Positions 32,838-40,875 of a stretch of 64,000 nt of DNA are shown here, in pieces (position 1 is the first letter of the stretch; every line of letters begins with the position of its first letter). The stretch comes from JAZSQZ01 sp045538175. GTDB lineage: Bacteria; Bacillota; Clostridia; Christensenellales; UBA1242. The translations under genes were made by a program, and so were the position numbers. A model generated the notes under the pieces. It saw only the letters and a program-made list of their open reading frames with translations, did no database searches and had not been told where the DNA came from. The stretch is from assembly GCA_045538175.1 (NCBI GenBank), contig JAZSQZ010000044.1, positions 10,758 to 74,757 of the forward strand. The letters are read 5' to 3'.

Positions 32838-34259
32838 TTAATTTTGTTCAAGATGAAAAATTTCTTCGTTAAGTTTTGCAGTTTCGGGTATAACAAAACC
32901 TTCAATCAAATCCTCGGTGCCTTCATAGATAATGCCTGGTTGTGCTTCGTATCTATCGCTCCTGATTTGTTTTTTGTTTGAAAGTTTGCCATCTATAAAA
33001 TATTCAAGATAGGCCCTGCTTTCATATCCGTCACGTCTAGGCTTAACTCTTAAAAATTCGCCTTTAAACATAATTTTGTCAATGTATTTCTTGTCTGTAT
33101 CTTTTATAATTTTGTCGTCGCTACTTTTTATTGTATTTACAATTTCGCTTTTGGTTTTGATAACAACATTTTTCTCTTTTGTATCTCCATAAATACTAAA
33201 AGTTATTGTGTCGTTATCGCACTTGCTTGATATAAAGATTGGAAGGTTTGTGTTGTTTTTAAACTTAAGGTCAGCCGACCCCCAAGAAACCATTGCGTCA
33301 AGTGAAGGTGATATGTAACTTACAGGAAGGGAATGTTTGTGTACTTCTAAAACATCAATTCCTGATAGCAACAAAGCGTTATATAAAGTGGTGGAAACTT
33401 GACAGATTCCACCACCTACACCAGATACAAATTCGCCATTTTTTATAATTTTGGCTGGTTTGTAACCGTTTTCTTCACTTCTAACTCCGATTATATCATT
33501 AAAACTAAAAACTTGTAAAGGACTAATCATACTTCCGTTTAGTTTTTTTGTACAAAGTGCTATATTGTGTTTTCTCTCTACTGTCGATGAAGAAAAGTTT
33601 GTTGAAAAAGTGGCTTGCTTTTGTGTGCATTTTTTTAACATTTCTTCAGTGTAGTTGGGTTTTATTTCTGTTGTTTTTACAAATACTATTGCGTTTTTTG
33701 TTTTTTGTATACTCTCTATTATGTCGTTTATAAGTTTGTCTCTATCAACTTTTATTCCTACTTTGGATTTTGTTATGTTGAAGGTTTCATTTGTTTTGTT
33801 AAAAGTTATTTCACTGTTTATTGGATTCTCTTCGATTTCCGAAATTATGCCATCAATTTTTTCATCAATCTCGCGAAAGGTAAAGTTGAGTGCGATATAG
33901 TTATCAAAACCCATTTTTTTGATTTGTTTTATTGCTTTGATTTTTTTTGTATAGTCGCCAAAAAAATTGTTTGCATACAAGTCATCTAAAACGATGTGAA
34001 TTTTGCTTGTTGGTAAAAAATTACTTCCGTTAAACGACCAAACTTTATCCATATATTTTATGTCTAAAGTTATCTCTTTTGTGTAGTTATCTATGTATCT
34101 ATCAAAAATTTCGGTTGCTTCTTCTTTTGAAATTTCGCTTAAGTTTATGCCGTTTACAACAATTTGATTTTCTTTAAAAAATGTGTTTGTTGCAAGGCAA
34201 AATCCAAAAAGTATAAGTAAAACAGAAAAAAACAAGACAAAAATATTTTTCTTAAACAT
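32838..34259 (-). CDS. VanW-family cell-wall protein with G5-like domain
   Basis: A 473-residue protein with an N-terminal membrane anchor (residues 5-24) and an extracytoplasmic part: a PG-binding-4-like domain (about 30-200), the VanW core (about 220-360, with NGYKPAKIIKNGEFVSGVGGG, then ICQVSTTLYNALLLSG and VSWGSADLKFKN), and a C-terminal G5-like domain (KGEFLRVKPRRDGYESRAYLEY region). VanW is found beside vancomycin resistance in enterococci but is widespread in clostridia without it; its biochemical role is unknown. No resistance genes are here. It lies between rmuC and the exchanger. Confidence 0.9.
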   Translation of the reverse strand: MFKKNIFVLFFSVLLILFGFCLATNTFFKENQIVVNGINLSEISKEEATEIFDRYIDNYTKEITLDIKYMDKVWSFNGSNFLPTSKIHIVLDDLYANNFFGDYTKKIKAIKQIKKMGFDNYIALNFTFREIDEKIDGIISEIEENPINSEITFNKTNETFNITKSKVGIKVDRDKLINDIIESIQKTKNAIVFVKTTEIKPNYTEEMLKKCTQKQATFSTNFSSSTVERKHNIALCTKKLNGSMISPLQVFSFNDIIGVRSEENGYKPAKIIKNGEFVSGVGGGICQVSTTLYNALLLSGIDVLEVHKHSLPVSYISPSLDAMVSWGSADLKFKNNTNLPIFISSKCDNDTITFSIYGDTKEKNVVIKTKSEIVNTIKSSDDKIIKDTDKKYIDKIMFKGEFLRVKPRRDGYESRAYLEYFIDGKLSNKKQIRSDRYEAQPGIIYEGTEDLIEGFVIPETAKLNEEIFHLEQN

Positions 34260-34323
34260 AACAGTTTTCCTTTTGTTTTAGTATGTGAAAACTGTGTTTA
34301 ATATATACTTTTGTCTTGTATTG

Positions 34324-35628
34324 TTAGTCATTTGAATCTATAAAGTTTTCAAGCAAATTTGTTTCTTTAGGTCCATCAATATCAACAACATCTTTAAGTT
34401 TTCTTTGAATTGTTTTTGTTTTCTTTGTCGCATCTTCAATTGTATTTGATGCTTCGTCAATCTTCTTTTGAGTTTTACCCAAAAGTTCAACAAATTTTGA
34501 AAACTCTTGTTTGAAAACTCCAAGTAACTGCCAAATCTCACTTGACCTTTTTTCGATTGCGAGAGTTTTAAAGCCCATTTGTAAGCTGTTTAGAAGTGCT
34601 GTAAGGGTTGAAGGTCCGCAAATCAAAATTCTATATTGTTGTTGTAAAGTTTCAACAAGTGCAGGTCTTCTTGTGACTTCTGCATATAAACCTTCAACAG
34701 GTAAGTAGAGCACAGCAAAGTCTGTTGTTTTTGGAACATCAATATATTTTTCGCAAATTTTCTTTGCTTCTTCTTTGATTCTCTTTTCGATATTCTTGCT
34801 TTGAATTTCTACTTCATCTTTGTTGCCTTCTTCGCTTGCAGTGCAAAGTCTGGAATAATCTTCAAGTGGAAATTTTGCATCAATAGGGAGCATAATTGTA
34901 TCATTATTTTTGCCCGGCATATTGATAACAAAGTCAACACGCTCTGTTGTGTTTTGTTTTATCATAACTTGAGAAGCGTATTGATTTGGAGATAAAATTT
35001 GTTCAAGCAAAGTGCCAAGTTGAACTTCGCCCCAACCACCACGAGTTTTTACATTTGTTAAAACTCTCTTAAGGTCGCCCATACCTGAAGCAATGTTTTG
35101 CATCTCTCCTAAACCTTTTGAAACTGTATCGATACCATTTGTTATAATCTTTACAGATTCGCTAAGACGTTTTTCTAGGGTAGAACTTAACTTTTCATCA
35201 ACGGTTTGACGCATTTGTTCAAGTTTCTTTTCGTTGTTTTCTTGTAAACTGTTAAGGTTTTGAGAAATTGTATCGATAATTTTATCAAGGCGCTCATTGT
35301 TGTTTTTTAAGATTTCGTTTAGCCTGTTTTCAATTGTTACAAGTTGGTTTGCTTGAGTGTTTGTTACGTTGTTGATACGATTTAAAATATCGTTGTTGTA
35401 GTTTGAAACACTTGTTGATAAAAGTTCGTTAAATTGTTTGTAAACGGAAAGTTGATTTTCAAACAAAGTCTTAAAAGTTTTTTCGTGATTGTCTAACTCT
35501 CTTTTAAGTTCATTTATTATTCCGTCCATACCTTCAAAACCCTTAGGCCTTTTGATAAAACTTAAAACCAAAAGCGAAAGTATGCCGATTGATATAAGCA
35601 ATAATAATACAAGTAAAATAGTTTCCAT
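34324..35628 (-). CDS. rmuC: DNA recombination protein RmuC
   Basis: A 434-residue RmuC homologue. An N-terminal membrane helix (residues about 3-23) is followed by a long coiled coil (about 40-185) and the RmuC nuclease-like domain (GGWGEVQLGTLLEQIL, then DFVINMPGKN, LPIDAKFPLEDY, and VLYLPVEGLYAEV with the metal-binding residues). It limits recombination at inverted repeats in E. coli; the exact reaction is not settled. Start at 35628 follows GGAG, with ten bases after the CCA-adding enzyme, so both are in one operon. A longer frame starts TTG at 35646. Confidence 0.92.
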   Translation of the reverse strand: METILLVLLLLISIGILSLLVLSFIKRPKGFEGMDGIINELKRELDNHEKTFKTLFENQLSVYKQFNELLSTSVSNYNNDILNRINNVTNTQANQLVTIENRLNEILKNNNERLDKIIDTISQNLNSLQENNEKKLEQMRQTVDEKLSSTLEKRLSESVKIITNGIDTVSKGLGEMQNIASGMGDLKRVLTNVKTRGGWGEVQLGTLLEQILSPNQYASQVMIKQNTTERVDFVINMPGKNNDTIMLPIDAKFPLEDYSRLCTASEEGNKDEVEIQSKNIEKRIKEEAKKICEKYIDVPKTTDFAVLYLPVEGLYAEVTRRPALVETLQQQYRILICGPSTLTALLNSLQMGFKTLAIEKRSSEIWQLLGVFKQEFSKFVELLGKTQKKIDEASNTIEDATKKTKTIQRKLKDVVDIDGPKETNLLENFIDSND

Positions 35629-35638
35629 AAAACTCCTT

Positions 35639-36517
35639 TTAGCCAAGCGCAGTCATAAAAATTTCTTTAAACTGACTAAGCGTTGTTTTTTTGATTTTGT
35701 TGTAATAGTTATATAAGTCAAATATAAAACTATCCATTGTTTGTTGTCTTTTTGTTGCACTTAATATTTTGTATACCGATTTGATATTTTTTAAAACATC
35801 GTCATTAAAAATATATTGCCAAGCAGAAATTTTGTCAAGAAACTTTATTCCTGCTTCAAAATTAGATATGTTTTTATACTTTTTGTTGCAAGTGATAATT
35901 TTTGTAAGTTCGTTTAACTTTGTTTTTTGTGATTGTGTCGAAATATTTTTTGCATAAGTTTTTGCACTTAGCAAAGTCTTCTTTTCAACACTAAAGTTTA
36001 ATTCACTTGCAAAGCGTGCAAGCCTTAAAATTCTTGCGCCATCGTTCCTTAAGACATAATCTGGGTTTTCGATTGTGCGAATTTGTTTTTTGCTTAGGTC
36101 GCTTATGCCACCATAAAAATCGATAACTTCGTGAGTGATTAAACTATAGTAAATACAGTTTATTGTAAAGTCACGTCTTTTGGCGTCCTGGACAATGTTT
36201 GTGTCAAACCTAACATAAGTTGGATTGTGTTTTCCACCTTCGTCGTAGTTTTCTTCTCGAAAAGTGCTGTACTCGTACACTTCATTTTTGTATCTGATTT
36301 CTGCAGTATTTAGTTTTTTGTTTTTTACAACAAGGCTAAACTCTGAGTTTTTTAAAATCTCTTCGACTTCTTTAAGTGAGCATGACGAGCATATATCTAT
36401 ATCTTTTAAGGGAAGGTTTAAAAGTTTGTTTCTAACATATCCACCTACAACAAATAGGGGAGAGTGGTCGTAGAAAAGTTTTGCAAGCTCCCTTAATTCT
36501 TTCTTTTGTATTCTCAT
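35639..36517 (-). CDS. CCA-adding enzyme/poly(A)-polymerase-type tRNA nucleotidyltransferase
   Basis: A 292-residue class II tRNA nucleotidyltransferase. Motif A FVVGGYVRNKLLNLPLKDID (about 22-41) supplies the catalytic Asp pair; RRDFTINCIYY (about 114-124) and RNDGARILRLARFASELNF (about 157-175) are motif B and the nucleotide-recognition region. The C-terminal part is short, with no HD domain. It repairs or adds the CCA end; both tRNA genes in this window encode CCA, so repair is the likely main role. It is upstream of rmuC by ten bases in the same operon. Confidence 0.9.
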   Translation of the reverse strand: MRIQKKELRELAKLFYDHSPLFVVGGYVRNKLLNLPLKDIDICSSCSLKEVEEILKNSEFSLVVKNKKLNTAEIRYKNEVYEYSTFREENYDEGGKHNPTYVRFDTNIVQDAKRRDFTINCIYYSLITHEVIDFYGGISDLSKKQIRTIENPDYVLRNDGARILRLARFASELNFSVEKKTLLSAKTYAKNISTQSQKTKLNELTKIITCNKKYKNISNFEAGIKFLDKISAWQYIFNDDVLKNIKSVYKILSATKRQQTMDSFIFDLYNYYNKIKKTTLSQFKEIFMTALG

Positions 36518-36561
36518 AGTCTAATTATATCAAAATACAATTTAATTACAAAGAAGAAAAT

Positions 36562-36592
36562 AAAAAAAAGTTAGGTTTCCCTAACTTTTTAC
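36562..36592 (-). terminator. Terminator after pepD
   Basis: Minus-strand hairpin GTTAGG / CCTAAC followed by a T tract; it overlaps the pepD stop codon and separates pepD from the CCA gene. Confidence 0.8.
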
Positions 36593-37950
36593 ATCTCATC
36601 TAAGATGTTTGTGATTATTGAATAAGTTTTTACGATTGACGGAATATAAACTTTTTCGCTTGTTGAGTGTACGTCCATAATCTTTGGTGACAAAACAATA
36701 AATTCAAGGTTTGCTATATTGTCTGCAAAAATTCCACCTTCTAAGGAAATATGTTTTGTGCAAACGGTAGGGGTTATGTTATATAGTTTGTTAAAACCGT
36801 TTGTTGCTTTTTTTACAAGTGAGGAATCTATGTTTGTGCTAAAACCTTTTTGCTTGTCAAAAATTTCAAAAACAAAACCGAACTTTTCTGCCAAGGCTTG
36901 AAGATAGATTATGTTTTCGTCTTCAAGGTCTATGCTGTGACCACGATGACTAATTTTAATTAAGTTTTCATCGGTGTCAACAGATGATAAATTTTGTGAA
37001 AGCAAAATTCCAAATTCGTTTTTCTCTAGGACACCTGTTTTTATGTTGTTTATAAGTGAAACAAGAGATAGTGAATCTTTAAAACCTATTGTGCTATCAA
37101 GTTTTGTAAGTTTAAGTTCAACTTTAAGTGTTGGATAAATTTGTTTTTGTTCAATTGTAAAGTTGTTTAAAATTTCTGTAACTTCGTCAAAGTTGTTTTT
37201 GCAACAAAATTTTACAACTGTTTGGTTTGGAATAAAGTTAAATTGTTTTCCACCAACAAAACTTTGAATTTCTAAACCATCTAATTTTTCTAAAAACTTT
37301 GCTGTAAGCTTTATTGCGTTGCCAAGGTTTTTATCAATTTGATTTCCTGAGTGGCCACCCTTTAGGCCAGAGATGACAAGGGTATATCCATCAACTTGCT
37401 TTTCTGTTTTTAAAAAAGTTGTGTGTATTTTCATATCGCAAATACTTGCACAACCCGTGATAATTTCTTCATCACTAAAACCGTCCAAACTTATTGCATT
37501 TTTTGAATTTATTTTTGAATAATCAAAGTTGATTGCGCCTGTCATTGTGACTTCTTCATCACTTGTAAACAATGCTTCGATATCGTAATCGTTATCAGCA
37601 TCAAGAAGGGATAAGATAATTGCAACACCCAAACCATTGTCTGCACCAAGGGAAGTTTTATGGGCTTTTAAATAATCGCCTTCGTATATAAGTTTTATAG
37701 GGTCTTTGCTAAAATCAACATCATAATCATCATCTTTTATGCAAACCATATCAGTGTGTGATTGAAGCATAATAGGTGAGTGTTTGTTTGAACCTTTTTT
37801 AATTAAAACATTGTTGAAGTTATCAACATAATATTCAAAACCATGTTCTTTTGCAAACTTAACAAGCCAATCTGCAACAGCCTTTTCGCTTCCTGATTGG
37901 CGAGGTATTTTTGATAATTCTTCAAAAAAGTATAAAACTTTATTATCCAT
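36589..37950 (-). CDS. pepD: Aminoacyl-histidine dipeptidase (M20)
   Basis: A 453-residue metallopeptidase of the PepD/M20C family. Zinc ligands are seen in LQSHTDMVCI (His and Asp), SLGADNGLGVAI (bridging Asp), TSDEEVTMTGA (catalytic Glu pair), ISLDGFSDEE, and the C-terminal LEGGIFADNI region; VISGLKGGHSG is typical of the dimerisation domain. It cleaves unspecific dipeptides such as carnosine and Xaa-His in the cytosol. Start at 37950 follows AAGGAT; the stop of the upstream GNAT gene lies ten bases before it, so these two are an operon. Confidence 0.94.
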   Translation of the reverse strand: MDNKVLYFFEELSKIPRQSGSEKAVADWLVKFAKEHGFEYYVDNFNNVLIKKGSNKHSPIMLQSHTDMVCIKDDDYDVDFSKDPIKLIYEGDYLKAHKTSLGADNGLGVAIILSLLDADNDYDIEALFTSDEEVTMTGAINFDYSKINSKNAISLDGFSDEEIITGCASICDMKIHTTFLKTEKQVDGYTLVISGLKGGHSGNQIDKNLGNAIKLTAKFLEKLDGLEIQSFVGGKQFNFIPNQTVVKFCCKNNFDEVTEILNNFTIEQKQIYPTLKVELKLTKLDSTIGFKDSLSLVSLINNIKTGVLEKNEFGILLSQNLSSVDTDENLIKISHRGHSIDLEDENIIYLQALAEKFGFVFEIFDKQKGFSTNIDSSLVKKATNGFNKLYNITPTVCTKHISLEGGIFADNIANLEFIVLSPKIMDVHSTSEKVYIPSIVKTYSIITNILDEM

Positions 37951-37960
37951 TTCTTTATCC

Positions 37961-38794
37961 TTAATTTCCAAATTCTAAATCTGCTAATGGTGTGTTGTAG
38001 TTGTTGTTTAAAGTTACAATGCTGTGACCTTCAGTTGAAACAAGTGTGATTCCATCGCCTTGGTTTCCTATATCTTGCAAAGTTGCCATCATTGTGTCAT
38101 ATGTATGTTGTTGATTGCCATCAAGTGTAACGTTAAATGGTACTTCTGTTTCTTCGACAGGTGTGTCAAATGAACTGTAACCTAAGATTGTAAGGTCAGT
38201 ATCTTCTGACTCAGGGTTTTCAAGGTAGTGAATACCAACAACGTTAAATGTAGGTGTTCCATCATCTTGCTTAACTGAACCTGTTGAACGAAGGTTAGAG
38301 AAGTTTTCGCAACTGATTTCAAAACCAGCACCACCGATATGAAGATTTGGATATGCTGCTGAATAATGTTTAAGTCCTTTTACAACTGCTGTAACAATAC
38401 GTGGGTTGATACCATTTCCACGGCAATCAGGGTCAACAGCAAGTCCACCCAAGATGTATGAAGTTTTGCCTTCGTCGTAACTTGGTGTACGGAAGTATTT
38501 TGAATCAGGTTCTGATGGTTTTGTGTATGCAACTCCAACAAGTTGGTCTTTATCTTTAAAGTATCCAACAACTGCTGAATCTGGAGAAGTGATAAGTTCT
38601 TCAACTTCTTCACGAGCAACAGGGTGAATAAACTTTTCGTTCTTCTCAGCTTTCAACTTTTCGTAAACCATACGATAAAGTTCAACAACGCTATCAATAT
38701 GTGATGCGTCTAATGCTTGAATATGTCCACCGTTTGATAGGTGAATATTCATTTTTCCACTTTCGTAATTTATATGATCAATTAAATGTCCCAT
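37961..38794 (-). CDS. GNAT-like protein with a structured leader
   Basis: A 277-residue protein. Residues about 20-170 have a GNAT fold outline: ASHIDSVVELY, a VVGYFKDKDQLVGVAYT strand pair, and GLAVDPDCRGNGINPRIV (about 118-135), which fits the acetyl-CoA loop (R/Q-x-x-G-x-G/A; CRGNGI here). The second part (about 200-277) has no match I know. The encoded substrate is not predictable. The gene sits first in an operon with pepD. It is preceded by a 205-base leader with an intrinsic terminator 30 bases before the start codon, so it is likely regulated by premature termination. AAAGGA precedes the ATG. Confidence 0.78.
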   Translation of the reverse strand: MGHLIDHINYESGKMNIHLSNGGHIQALDASHIDSVVELYRMVYEKLKAEKNEKFIHPVAREEVEELITSPDSAVVGYFKDKDQLVGVAYTKPSEPDSKYFRTPSYDEGKTSYILGGLAVDPDCRGNGINPRIVTAVVKGLKHYSAAYPNLHIGGAGFEISCENFSNLRSTGSVKQDDGTPTFNVVGIHYLENPESEDTDLTILGYSSFDTPVEETEVPFNVTLDGNQQHTYDTMMATLQDIGNQGDGITLVSTEGHSIVTLNNNYNTPLADLEFGN

Positions 38795-38999
38795 TTTAAA
38801 AATCCTTTCTTAATTTTGGTATAAAAAAACTAACAGCCCTTTTGCCGTTAGTCTAACCTTCCTTAAGATATAGTTACAATTTTGTTTAAACTAATCGGCG
38901 CAAGTAAAAACTCACTCACCTTTGTGAGTGTTCTTAGTTCCTGCACCTGTTGTTTAATACAAAATTGGTTGTTTTCATAATTATATTACCTCTAATTAT
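38795..38999 (-). promoter_or_regulatory. Structured 5' leader (candidate cis-regulatory RNA)
   Basis: Read on the minus strand: an outer stem of 15 pairs with one bulge (CAATTTTGT-A-TTAAAC against GTTTAA-ACAAAATTG) encloses an inner pair GGTGC / GCGCC, which encloses a perfect seven-pair hairpin CACTCAC / GTGAGTG (AAAG loop). AACTAA between the inner strands can pair with TTAGTT after GCGCCGA, a possible pseudoknot. After this comes a terminator (CTAACGGC / GCTGTTAG with seven T, 38823-38851). I could not match it to a riboswitch class that I know. The 340-base gap to ppa otherwise holds only this and two promoters. Confidence 0.6.
38823..38851 (-). terminator. Intrinsic terminator within the GNAT leader
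   Basis: Eight-pair stem (CTAACGGC with GCTGTTAG, one G-U) and a run of seven T, 30 bases before the GNAT start codon: attenuator position. Confidence 0.82.
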
Positions 39000-39005
39000 G
39001 TGTAT

Positions 39006-39034
39006 ATTCTAACAAAAAAAAGGGGGTATGTCAA
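39006..39034 (-). promoter_or_regulatory. Promoter of the GNAT-pepD operon
   Basis: Minus strand TTGACA (39029-39034), 17-base spacer, TAGAAT (39006-39011); transcription would start near 38999. Confidence 0.75.
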
Positions 39035-39084
39035 TACTTGTATCAAAAAAACTTGCAAAAAAGGGGCGTTTTTAACGAAAATAG

Positions 39085-39113
39085 TTGCTAAAATTGGGGA
39101 AAATAAGTAAACT
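39085..39113 (+). promoter_or_regulatory. Promoter of ppa
   Basis: TTGCTA (39085-39090), 17-base spacer, TAAACT (39108-39113), 22 bases before the start codon with GAGGAG between. Confidence 0.6.
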
Positions 39114-39135
39114 ATTATGGTTAGAGGAGAGAATT

Positions 39136-39669
39136 ATGAATATTTGGACAGATATTAGAGATAATCGTATTCAACCAGAAGATTTCATCGCTTGTATCGA
39201 AATCGAATGTGGTAGCAAAAACAAATACGAATTAGACAAAGAAACAGGACTTATTATCTTAGATAGAGTTTTGTATACAGCAACTCACTATCCTATGAAT
39301 TATGGCTTTATTCCAAGGACATATTGCGAAGATAACGATCCACTTGATGTTTTTGTATTGTGCTCTCAACCAATCGAAAAAATGAGTTTGGTTAGATGTT
39401 ACCCTATTGGTGTTATTGAAATGAGAGATAGAGATGCAGAAGACCAAAAAGTTATCGCAATTCCTTTTGGTGACCCACAATATAATTCTTACAATGATAT
39501 TTCAGAATTACCAAAACATATCTTTGACGAACTTAAACACTTCTTGTCAGTTTACAAACAACTCGAAGATAAAAATGTTGAAGTTCAAGAAATCAATGGC
39601 AGAGAAAAAGCTCTTGAAGCAATCGATAGAGCAAAAAAATTATTCTTTGACAGATTCTGCACAAAATAA
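39136..39669 (+). CDS. ppa: Inorganic pyrophosphatase (family I)
   Basis: A 177-residue soluble family I pyrophosphatase. Active-site residues are visible: ELDKETG (Lys/Glu), RVLYTATHYPMNYGFIPRTY, the EDNDPLDVF metal motif (D-x-D-P-x-D), and the MRDRDAEDQKVIA loop with its Asp. It splits PPi released in biosynthesis. Many Clostridia have the family II enzyme instead, so family I is worth noting. Start at 39136 follows GAGGAG; the frame extends to 39085 without support. Confidence 0.94.
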   Translation: MNIWTDIRDNRIQPEDFIACIEIECGSKNKYELDKETGLIILDRVLYTATHYPMNYGFIPRTYCEDNDPLDVFVLCSQPIEKMSLVRCYPIGVIEMRDRDAEDQKVIAIPFGDPQYNSYNDISELPKHIFDELKHFLSVYKQLEDKNVEVQEINGREKALEAIDRAKKLFFDRFCTK

Positions 39670-39675
39670 TCAAGT

Positions 39676-39706
39676 AAAAAGAAACTGGATTCAGTTTCTT
39701 TTTTTA
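39676..39706 (+). terminator. Terminator after ppa
   Basis: Stem AAAAAGAAACTG / CAGTTTCTTTTT with GATT loop. Confidence 0.9.
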
Positions 39707-39790
39707 TAATAAAAATAAAAAGTTTGACAGATTGTGTCGTATTTTGTTAAACTGAAAAAAATAAAAAGGGTAATGTTAATAGGGGTGAAA

Positions 39791-40858
39791 ATGGGAGAAC
39801 AAACTATTACAAATACCATAGACACGCAAGAAGTTAAAACTGAAAAAATAAATCAAAGGAGTTGCTGGGTTGATACAGCAAAAGCTTTTGGTATTTTTTT
39901 AGTTTTTTTAGGACACATTTGGTATTTAAGTGATTTTCCTTTGTTAAATCAAATGATTTATTCTTTTCATGTCTTGGCTTTCTTTATTTTATCGGGGTAT
40001 GTTATAAGAAGAAGACAAGAAAAGGGTGGCTTTTTAAAATTTGTTTGGAAAAAATTTAAAAGGCTTTTACTTCCTGCTATTGTTTGTACTATAATAACAC
40101 TTCCACTTTATTTTTTAAGTCTAAAAACTTTTTCAACAATAAAAATTTTAAAAAGAATTTTCTTTTGGGAGGGTTTGGTTGCATACAATGACCCATTGTG
40201 GTTTTTAATTGTAATGTTTGAAACAGTTGTTATTGAAAGATTACTTAAGATTAAAGATAAAAATGTTTATATAAAAGCACTTTACTTTTTTGTATTTATA
40301 GTTGCTGGATTTTTAGTTTATAGGTTTGATATTTTCTTGCCGTTTGGTTTAAACAAAATGCTTATATGTCTTGCATTTTTGGTTTTGGGAATTTTACTTC
40401 GTGAACTTATAGATGTTTTAAAAAATAATATAAAAACAATGAATATCTTTTTGATAATAGCATTTGTTGTTTCGGTAGGATTGTGGTTTCTTTTTGGAGT
40501 AGTTTTAAATCCAAAAGCATCTATATATTATATGACCATTGGTAATTATTGGCATTTCTGTTTGTCTGGATTGTTTGGTTCTGCTTGGTATTTTATAATT
40601 TGCTATGGCATCTCAAAGCTTACAAAATTCTTTGAGCGTGTAAGTAAACCAACCATTTTAATTTTAGGCACACATTATATTTTTACAAGAGGTTTTAGGC
40701 GAATGGCAACAAGTTACAATTTTGCTTATACTTGGGTTTATAGTGTTACAGCATTTATTTATACCATACTCATAATTGCATTATATGTTCTAACTGTTAT
40801 GGTTATTAAAAAAATAACAAATAAATATAAAATTAAAAAAGAAAAAGAGACTGTTTAA
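39791..40858 (+). CDS. Acyltransferase 3 family membrane protein
   Basis: A 355-residue membrane protein of the acyltransferase-3/OafA type. The N-terminal motif WVDTAKAFGIFLVFLGHIWY (residues about 23-42) includes the family's catalytic His; SFHVLAFFILSGYVIRRRQ is the second signature. About ten helices and a cytoplasmic tail follow. These enzymes O-acylate surface polysaccharides or lipids. It is transcribed alone. The start is uncertain: 39791 has GGGGTG upstream; 39773 and 39734 are alternatives. Confidence 0.88.
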   Translation: MGEQTITNTIDTQEVKTEKINQRSCWVDTAKAFGIFLVFLGHIWYLSDFPLLNQMIYSFHVLAFFILSGYVIRRRQEKGGFLKFVWKKFKRLLLPAIVCTIITLPLYFLSLKTFSTIKILKRIFFWEGLVAYNDPLWFLIVMFETVVIERLLKIKDKNVYIKALYFFVFIVAGFLVYRFDIFLPFGLNKMLICLAFLVLGILLRELIDVLKNNIKTMNIFLIIAFVVSVGLWFLFGVVLNPKASIYYMTIGNYWHFCLSGLFGSAWYFIICYGISKLTKFFERVSKPTILILGTHYIFTRGFRRMATSYNFAYTWVYSVTAFIYTILIIALYVLTVMVIKKITNKYKIKKEKETV

Positions 40859-40870
40859 GGTCTCTTTTTT
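40842..40870. terminator. Bidirectional terminator between acyltransferase and pflB
   Basis: Stem AAAAAGAGAC / GTCTCTTTTT with an eight-base loop containing the acyltransferase stop codon. Confidence 0.82.
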
Positions 40871-40875
40871 GTTTA

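Noticed and set aside
32838..34259. VanW as evidence of a vancomycin resistance cluster
   Set aside because: No vanH, vanA/B, vanX or vanRS neighbours; VanW-like proteins are common in clostridia without resistance.
38795..38999. Assignment of the GNAT leader to the lysine or T-box riboswitch
   Set aside because: It shares only a GGTGC/GCGCCGA phrase with the lysine class, is too short for it, and has no T-box (GGGTGGNACC) sequence.
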